Positions 56,977 through 64,000 of a stretch of DNA of 64,000 nt are shown piece after piece. The translations under genes and the position numbers were made by a program. The DNA is from Chaetomium olivaceum. Lineage: Eukaryota > Ascomycota > Sordariomycetes > Sordariales > Chaetomiaceae. The number at the start of each line of letters is the position of its first letter. Within the stretch, counting starts at the first letter, position 1. The stretch spans positions 434,001 to 498,000 of the forward strand of contig JAYWVB010000009.1 of assembly GCA_039881045.1 (NCBI GenBank), in the 5' to 3' direction. The notes below the pieces were generated by a model. It was not told the origin of the DNA. It ran no database searches and saw only the letters and a program-made list of their open reading frames with translations.

Positions 56977-59900
56977 TCAGCCCCTCCGTACGCGGTTCCA
57001 GATTCGCCTCATGACCCCTTTTTCTGGGACGGTTTCGTTCCAGTGGTCGACTTCGGGGAATTTATCGAGGCTGTCTTTGTGCAGTGCCGTGTGGGTGGCT
57101 CTGTTCTCGGTAGCGAGAGACGCCATGGCGGTTGGCCGGCGCGTATGCTGCTGGTAGACAGGCTTCTGCTGCCAGCCATACATGTCGTCTTCGTGGGCAC
57201 GAAGGTCAGGCCGGGTCAGCGTCATGCGCAGAGTCATCTCGCGGGACGCTGCTGGCGCTTGAACATAGAAAGGGCCCTCCGGGGTGGTTCTCCCATTTCC
57301 TCTCCGCTGACATCTGCCGAGGCAAACCGTCCGTGGCGTGGGGCGACGGTTCGTTGTTCAATCGGCTCCGGGGTTTGGGGAGAATCGGGATCACCCAGCG
57401 ACGTCGCTTGATCGCTGTAGAGCGATAGATCGTCTTCGTCGTCGTGATCGGCCAGGAAGGTGTGCATATTCGAGGCATCTGTTGATTTCGGCTTCGTCTG
57501 TCCGTGAAGCCCAGTGTTGTCCCCATTGACCGCCGGTGCAGGCGACAGCACATCTGCCGACGGGAAACCAAACTGGACAGCCTCGTCAAACTTCTGTGGC
57601 GAGGCCAGGTAAACACGCAGCTTCAACCGGGCTTCGGGATCCTGATAGTGGGCGGCTGCGGGGTCAAATGCCGTGATGGATGGCTGGGCTCCGTGCCTTG
57701 GCGTGATGAGAGACAGGGCGCGTGACTTGCGTCTCGCGTGAGTTAAGCCATTAGAGATGCTGGCCGTCGGGCTGTGGATCGGCGACGTCGGAGTCGTGAC
57801 GTCTTTTGTGACAGGTCTGATCGACGACACAGAGCTTCGTCGACCGAACGGGCTCTTTGATATCGACATGGTCCGACGGAACGATGGTCGTTGCTTGGTC
57901 GTCGGCGTGCCCTCCCGCAAGTTCGCATGGTAATCGTCTAAGAAGAGACGCAGGTCCAAGTCCTCCTCCTCATCAAGCCACCGAAAGCTGTCGAAGAACG
58001 ACTTGGGTACATGGCCGTCGGTGGGGCGAGCAGCATGATTCCTAAACCCATCATGCGAGTCCATGCTATGCCGGGTAGGGGAGAGTGGTGGGGTGACAGA
58101 GTCGACGGTCGGGGACCGGTTTCTCCACCCAGCTTGCTGGTTGAGCTTATAGACGGCCTCGTCGGCCGCGTCAAAAATGACACTCCCGCTGCGCTTGACC
58201 GTAGGGCGGTGGGGTTCTATCTCCTGTGTTGGTTCTGGCTGACCGGCGCACAAGGGCGGTGAATCAGAAGTGGACGAGTGAAATTCGAAGCCGGATTCGT
58301 GCTGATATTGATCAACGAGGTATTCCGAAGAATCGCGGTCCTGGCGGTGGTTTCTGCGCTTGAAATGTGATATGTCGTCGTAATGCTGGGAAATACCGTC
58401 GACAAGACCTGACTCTTGAGCGAAACGTAGTCGTTCGAGGGTCGAGAAGTACTAGAGGGGAAGGCACCGTTTAGTAAGAGCAAGAAGGTATGGGGGTCAG
58501 GAGAGGTTGTCAAGGGTGACGATTGATTTGGTTGGTCAAGGCAGTTCAACCAGAAAGTGATAATGGCACGCTGTATGCAAGGAACGTCCCACGGACAGCA
58601 GCGAACAGGAAGGAGAGCCAGAGGTCATGGGCAAGCGGGACCTGCAGGTGCTAAAATGCTCGTGATGGGGTTGCTTCCCCCCCGTCCCCCTCTCCTCCAT
58701 CAACAGCTCGGCCCAACCAGGTGCATGTGCGAGAGCTGCGGGTTTGAGCACACTGCTACCCGCGCATGGTTTCTCTTGCCGTGGCGCACCTCTCCAGAGG
58801 ATCACCACCACTTGGTGGAGTCCGGCAGAAGAAGCAAGGCGGCATCAGTGCCTTGCACGGCTCAACGGAGCGATCTCACAGTCCGGTTGGCGGGCATCTC
58901 GCATATCGCGAGGAAGCAAAAGCAGCTGGCCCAAGCTTCCCGTCTCCCCCGCAGTCCCCGGAGCTAGGATACCCAGGTCGGGAGTTCCTTGAGTTTTGGG
59001 TAGGCCATAAGTGCACAGTTAGGGAATTCCTTGTCTAAGCTGCGGGCCCTTGCTCAGGTACGAGGCACGAGGCACGGTGTTGTTTCCGAATCCCCTAGCT
59101 GCCGCGCGTTTGGCTGCCAAAGACTGACTTTTGGTGTCTCCCCAACCAAACCGAACCATTGAGCCAAGTGCAACCCATTACGGTGGCATTGCAAGCAAAG
59201 CCCTCCAGAGAAGCCCTTCCCATTGGTCGTGGGTCGTGTGAATGTGAATTCGGCTGCAGGCCCCAGCACTTGCAGGACGAACCAATGGTGAGAGAAACGG
59301 GGAGGGGCCGGGTATGGGTTTTCTTGTGTTTGCTTTGCGCCAAGCCGAAAGAGAGCAAGACTCGAGCTCAAGCAGGCCGACGCGACAGATAACTCACTCG
59401 TCGAGTTTCGCGGCCGTGCGTCTTGAATATGACCAAACCGAATAGAGAAACAAAACGGTTTCTACACACCTTTTCTTTGTATTGCCAGCGGCAGAGCCTC
59501 AAATTCCTCCCGCGTCATCTGTGGGGCACCTCCAGTTTGAGCCTGTCGTTTTTGGATGCTGCCAGATCTCGAGAGGCCGTTTCGGCTGCCGTGATCTCGC
59601 CTCTTGAGCTTGTTCGCTGGTTCTCCATCGTGCTGTCGCCTCGCCCAGCGCGCAAAGGTCATCGGGCTTGCTGTTCGTGCACTCTTCCCGCTGCCTGCCG
59701 AGCAAGGCGGCGGCTGGGTGGTGTCGTCGATGCTCGTGTTGGTCGCAGTACACGTTAGTGGGAAGTAGTCGGTTATGTTGGGAGATTGGAATCGATGCTC
59801 GGCCTGAGGCTCGAAAGTCTGGCCGGGCATGATGATGCTGTCGGTGTCGTCGCCGAGGCTACCGGGGTCGGACGATAAACTGAAGGCGCTGCTGGATCTT

Positions 59901-60328
59901 GATGCCGAGGAAGAGAAGTAGAAGGAGGAGGGAAGCTGGATGCAGTCGGCGTACGAATATGGCGCGAGAGGCGGACTGGGGGTCTGGCAGGTGCAGGTAT
60001 CGTGAGGCCAGATGTGAGGTGAAGCAGGAGTCTGGGGGGAGGGGGTAGATGAACTGCTGATGAGGAAAGGCAGGCTTGATGAAGCTGTCCGGGGCGTCAA
60101 GGGTTCGTCTGGTAACGGACGAGCCGATGGGGGAGCTACCCCTGCATCGACTGCTCGAATCAGCGGTGGCATATCACCAGAGGAGTCGCGGGCGTCAAAG
60201 GTGCCCATCACTCCACAGTGAACCCCTGGAGGAGTCCATCCGGAAATAGTGCCACCACCAGGCTCTGGGGCAGCACCGTGGGCACGACTCGAAGGCGGCG
60301 CCAGGAAGGCCTTGTTGTTGCTGCCCAT
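56977..60328 (-). CDS. Conserved filamentous-ascomycete protein of unknown function, with an inferred ~1-kb intron
   Basis: I join two blocks. Block 1 (59471-60328, from MGSNNKAFLAPP) is a Ser/Pro-rich disordered N-terminus ending in MTREEFEALPLAIQRK, followed by a donor-like GTGTGT. Block 2 starts after CCTCTAG at 58451 with YFSTLERLRFAQESGLVDGI, and together they give the motif EALPLAIQRKYFSTLERLRF, which I believe recurs in related fungal proteins (from memory). Block 2 goes on with SFRWLDEEEDLDLRLFLDDY, basic Ser-rich stretches (TMSISKSPFGRRSSVSSIRP) that look like phosphorylation sites, YLASPQKFDEAVQFGFPSAD, and a frame change at about 57236 into EMTLRMTLTRPDLRAHEDDM, ending VMRRIWNRVRRG. 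No enzyme domain, signal or membrane segment; mostly disordered, about 780 residues. The intron join needs one A fewer in the A4 run at 59471-59474, and block 2 needs one base more near 57236. An ATG upstream of 60328 in the same frame exists but the sequence there is not convincing. Confidence 0.6.
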
Positions 60329-63300
60329 CTCGCTAACTGGCTGCCGGGTGGGCGAACTGCCCTGGTCCTTCTTCAAGGGTCCAGCCAGTTGGGAACAGGC
60401 CTCGCGGCGAGCCAAGACGAGAGAGCGCCAGGGACGTTGCAAGGGTGCAAGGGGTCCCAGGCTCAGCCTCCGAGTGGAAGACGAGCCGTTTATCGAAAGC
60501 GGGTCACTGACGACGAAGCGCCATGGATGCCATGGATGAGGGATGATGACAGTGACAGCCCCGAGGCCGATCTGCGGGATGCTTGGGGGAGGGGAGGGGA
60601 GGGGAGAGAAAAAAAAGTGTGAGAAAATGGTCCGCGGAAGGAACACGTTGTTGTTGTTTTTTTGTTGTGTGGTGAAGGTAGTATCCGTGGGTTGGGCATT
60701 AATATTGCCAATGGGCATAACATAACCTGGAAGGTTGTGCTGGAGTGCTGGTCCGTTCCGGTGTTTTTGGTAAAAAAGGACGAAAATTATCGGGCTACCT
60801 AAGGTAGGTTCATCCCGTCAGCGGTAGGGTGTTGCATGTTACAGAACATGCAGTCTACAGCTGGGCGGACAGCGCACCTCCATCCACCGTGCAGCCAGTG
60901 TGCAGCCAGTGTGTGGGCGGCGTCCGGGGTTGGAGCTACCCGCGCTGAGGTGATACCACCCAAAATTTAGGGAGGATCGCCACGACCCGACCTTCGAATC
61001 ATTCGCAAAAACTTGCAAAGCACGACTGGACTGCATCACAACGTCGTCCATCCAGAATACCAGAATAGTTTGAGGCTGCGGCACCGAAGGCACTGCACCC
61101 ACAATCCGTCACCAACGCACACACACACACACAACGAAAATCCCTTTTGATTCGGATTTCCAATTTCGAAAATGTGTCGGGTCATTCTCCCGTGTAACTG
61201 AAAGATGCCGACTTCGTACTTGAGGTATGCCCTCGCGTGGAGCTATTTCTACTTCTGCACTGCTGAGCTGGCAGGTGGAGTGGGATCCTACTGTGTATGT
61301 ACAGTCCATGTATGTGCAGATTAGGCATCGTGAAGGATCTCGGCCATCGGTCATCAATCAGTAACTCACTCTTCCACAATGCTACGCTCTAGGCTTCTTC
61401 GCTTCACCTTTGGGTGCATCGAAGGGGTCCAGATGATCCTCTCGTGGGTATGTCTTAGATCCGGCGCCTCACACGTGGCAAGCGGTCAGTCAAGCTTCCT
61501 CCCTGGTCTCGCAGCATGACTGCTGCGAGTTAACCATCTGAAACGAGCAGGCATCGCAGGCAGCCGAGAATTCTTGGTTGATGCGTCCAAAAACGAGCCG
61601 TCAGACTTACCGCCCTTTCCCTTTGCCCAGGCCAGAACCATCGACGGGCCTCCTGATCTGGGATTGTTTACTTCGTATCGTTCAATTACGCGATAATGAC
61701 GAGTCTCAGACGTCGGGGTCGGGTCGGGTTGGGACTGGGGTCAATGGCTCAAACACGCATGTTTCAAGACGACACAACCGTTCCGTTGATCTCTTGATCT
61801 ATCCCCGGTGCAATATCTGACCTGACAACCTGACAACCTGACAACCATCACAAACCGTCAGAGATAGCGCGCAAAAAATCAAAAAATCATGGCCCATCCC
61901 GATGGGCGTCATCTGCACAACAACGGCACAGCTGCTCTGCAACCCAAGCTGGCTGGCTGGCTGGCTCGCTCGCTCTCTGTCCAACGAGCAACCTCGCGTC
62001 CATGCTCGAATCGAACGCGTTGCTTTAACCGAGAGACGCATTGAGCATGAAGCCAGGAAGCCAGCCCGTGGTTCAGTGCAACCACCCATTTAGGCGACGG
62101 ACAGGGACGGGAACCATACAACGTTGGCCTTCGAGAAGATCTCTTCTCCAGACATGCACATGGCCCCAGCCGAGATCGACCATATTTCCATACATATTTA
62201 CATCAGTGATATATCACCCCGCCCATCCCGGCGACCACGTCTCGGGAACTCGCAGTTCCAGATAGAGTTGCGCCTGTTGTCATTGGCCTCGTGGCCCGCG
62301 TTATTAGAGACAATGCAGGAACCCGTTGCAAGTGCACCATCCCAACAAAGATGCAATTAATACAGGTTCCTAAGGTCGGCACATAATCAAGAACTGAGAA
62401 AACATGCCGAACAGACTTGGTTGCCAACCGCAAACCTCCCGAGTGCCACGTGCAATAATTGTATGTATTTCTCGGAATCCGATCACGGCATGTCGTTGGC
62501 ATGAAGTTGTTGAATCAGGCTCTCAGTGACCCTCACGATCCACATATCACCCAGATCACTCCGCAAACCACCTGCCGTGTCTAGGAAGAATCTGGAAGGA
62601 CCTGGGGAAGACAGGGAAGGCTGAGTCCGGGAATCGTTGACTCTGGCACTTGTCATCAACGCAGGTGATCTCCGAGAGATTGTCATTGGCCTTGTGGGAG
62701 CCAGACAGGGTTTCCCGGTCGACGGCTTCATCCGGCGCCGCCCACTTTTCAGTTCAGAAGCAACTTGACGATGCACATCACGACATCTCGACGCGGCCCG
62801 TGGGCCTCAGAGCGCGACACGCCGTCGTCCCCGAGACCAAGACGAGAAGATCAACTGAACTAACTCATCACTTGTGCTAAAACTAGAAACCCCCCCGCCT
62901 TGGTGGCACGCTTGACCGAGTTTGCTCGAGGGAGGGCGCAAAACACCAAACTAGCTCGAGTCTGGCTCCCCTCTCTTGGGAAATTGCAATCTCCTTATCC
63001 CCGCCGGCTTGGATGCCCGCCCAAGAAGTCGCGCTTGTCTCGCTTTTCCGCCGCATGTGGCGAAGATGAGATGCAATCAGCCCCTACCCTTGGGTCGGCG
63101 TCCTTCAGGACCTGCTCGTAACCAGGCGCCCTTGTCGACATTTAAGACCCGATGATATTGAGCCTCATTCGAGCTCCCGGCGTAGTCCCGGTGTGTTTCG
63201 GGGCCATATGTGGGTCAACCCGGCCGGCCGGCGCCGTTGCCAACTCTCCGAGCCGCCGGTATGGGGGCCATATATCCCCGAGTCGACTAACGTCCGCCAC

Positions 63301-63792
63301 AAAGAAACAACCATGAAGATGGAACTGGGTGGCGCACACTAAACTAGCTAGTTGATGGTGTGCAGGATGAGATGGGAGATGGGCGCCATAATGCCACCAT
63401 CCTGCCCGTCATCTGACGGCTGAGCCCTACTTCGATCCAGGCCCCTTGACTATTGTCAACAGTAAGATTGGCATCCAAGCATCCTGAAGCCACTCGTTTG
63501 CCTGGTTGGTGGCGGCAGCAAATCATGAACCCCTTACCCTGCCGGATAAGGCACCTACCTTTCCTTCATCCGCCTTTCGGACTGGAACAGGGCCGGTGAC
63601 ATGCAAACACCTCGGATTCTATTCCTGACTTTCTTTGCCCATTCATCATGTCCCCCATGTTAACGGCATGCCAGAACTCCGGTCGATGAAACATAAGAAA
63701 TCCCCAAGTATGCCGCCTCCCAGACCACCAATCCCGGTCATTCACCTCATCCCGGCCCACACAAAGCCTTGACGGACAGATACCCTCTAGCC
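60329..63792. other. 3.4-kb intergenic region
   Basis: Includes the promoter of the unknown gene (a CTACCT-A-AGGTAG palindrome at 60795-60807), a CA run near 61117-61132, a GACAACCT tandem at about 61822-61845 and GCTGG/CTCG runs at 61950-61977. Frames such as 62483-62776 (-) show no domain. The right end is the 3' UTR of the aminomutase-like gene. Confidence 0.5.
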
Positions 63793-64000
63793 TCATGACG
63801 CCGTACTCCCGGGGAGCGAGTCGACAGGGTCGTAGTACTCGTACACCTTGTTCTCCTTGTCACGCCCCGTGACCGCGGGAGCCGTGTACCTCGAGACACC
63901 CGTGGCGCGGTCATACGACTCATACGAGCACGCCAGCCGCTTTCCGCCGCCCCCTGGCAAGTCGACCACAAACGACGGCATCATAAAGCCCGCAATCGAC
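63793..64000 (-). CDS. Lysine 2,3-aminomutase-like radical SAM protein, C-terminal part only
   Basis: Only the last 68 codons plus stop are in the window; the gene continues beyond the right edge. The sequence SIAGFMMPSFVVDLPGGGGK matches the C-terminal part of KamA-type enzymes, where the Asp of the VxDxPGGGGK motif contacts the substrate lysine and the final Lys forms the internal aldimine with PLP. Both residues are present. The end (AVTGRDKENKVYEYYDPVDS) differs from bacterial KamA, which has a cysteine-containing zinc segment here in clostridia. The radical SAM CxxxCxxC cluster motif would be upstream, out of view. Such genes occur in some filamentous fungi, usually thought to be of bacterial origin. 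Product and cellular role in fungi are not established; assignment rests on one strong motif. Confidence 0.72.
   Translation of the reverse strand, partial: SIAGFMMPSFVVDLPGGGGKRLACSYESYDRATGVSRYTAPAVTGRDKENKVYEYYDPVDSLPGSTAS

Noticed and set aside
1..64000. tRNA, rRNA, CRISPR arrays, bacterial-type operons or insertion sequences
   Set aside because: By eye I found no tRNA T-loop/acceptor pairs, no regularly spaced repeats with unique spacers and no transposase domain; a tRNAscan or Infernal run would be needed to exclude small RNA genes.

Overview
The window is nuclear DNA of a filamentous ascomycete, most likely a member of the Sordariales (Neurospora/Chaetomium-like). The grounds are short GT-AG introns with CTAAC/CTGAC-type branch sites, GC-rich third codon positions, single genes on alternating strands without operons, and proteins typical of Pezizomycotina: an Msn2/Seb1-type stress factor, an arginine-specific mitochondrial carbamoyl-phosphate synthase, a SUN-family wall protein and a large Vps10 receptor. 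The genus assignment is inference.

Layout. 1-16.9 kb is gene-dense: the 3' part of NPL4 (+), the large CPS-A subunit (-), a DUF1746/Dsc4-like membrane protein (+), Rcl1 (-), a mitochondrial PPR protein (+) and a Dph6-type diphthamide synthetase (-). 19.1-21.2 kb holds an Msn2-like zinc-finger factor (-). 21.2-32.1 kb is an 11-kb stretch with no supportable gene, ending in an AT-rich island. 32.1-42.6 kb holds a GPATCH11-like protein (+), a secreted type-B carboxylesterase (-), an unrecognised ORF in lower-GC sequence (+), a DGAT2 (-) and a three-finger C2H2 factor with a badly interrupted frame (-). 46.9-54 kb holds a SUN-family protein and Vps10 (both +). 57-60.3 kb holds a conserved protein of unknown function with an inferred 1-kb intron (-). 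The window ends inside a lysine 2,3-aminomutase-like radical SAM gene (-).

The genes do not form one pathway; this looks like ordinary housekeeping DNA. Loose themes are ER/ubiquitin quality control (NPL4 and the Dsc4-like protein), ribosome and translation (Rcl1, Dph6, PPR), secretory and wall functions (Vps10, SUN, carboxylesterase) and stress or metabolic regulation (Msn-type factor, DGAT2, CPS-A).

Two things stand out. First, a 576-nt intron in the CPS-A gene carries a two-level minisatellite and stays open in frame for a strongly hydrophobic 73-codon tail. Second, several conserved genes (PPR, Dph6, Msn-like, C2H2 factor, conserved unknown) are broken by one-base frame changes, many at homopolymers, while CPS-A, Rcl1, DGAT2 and Vps10 are clean. 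That pattern suggests local sequence error, or decay in the case of the C2H2 factor. I did not find a convincing new multi-gene system.
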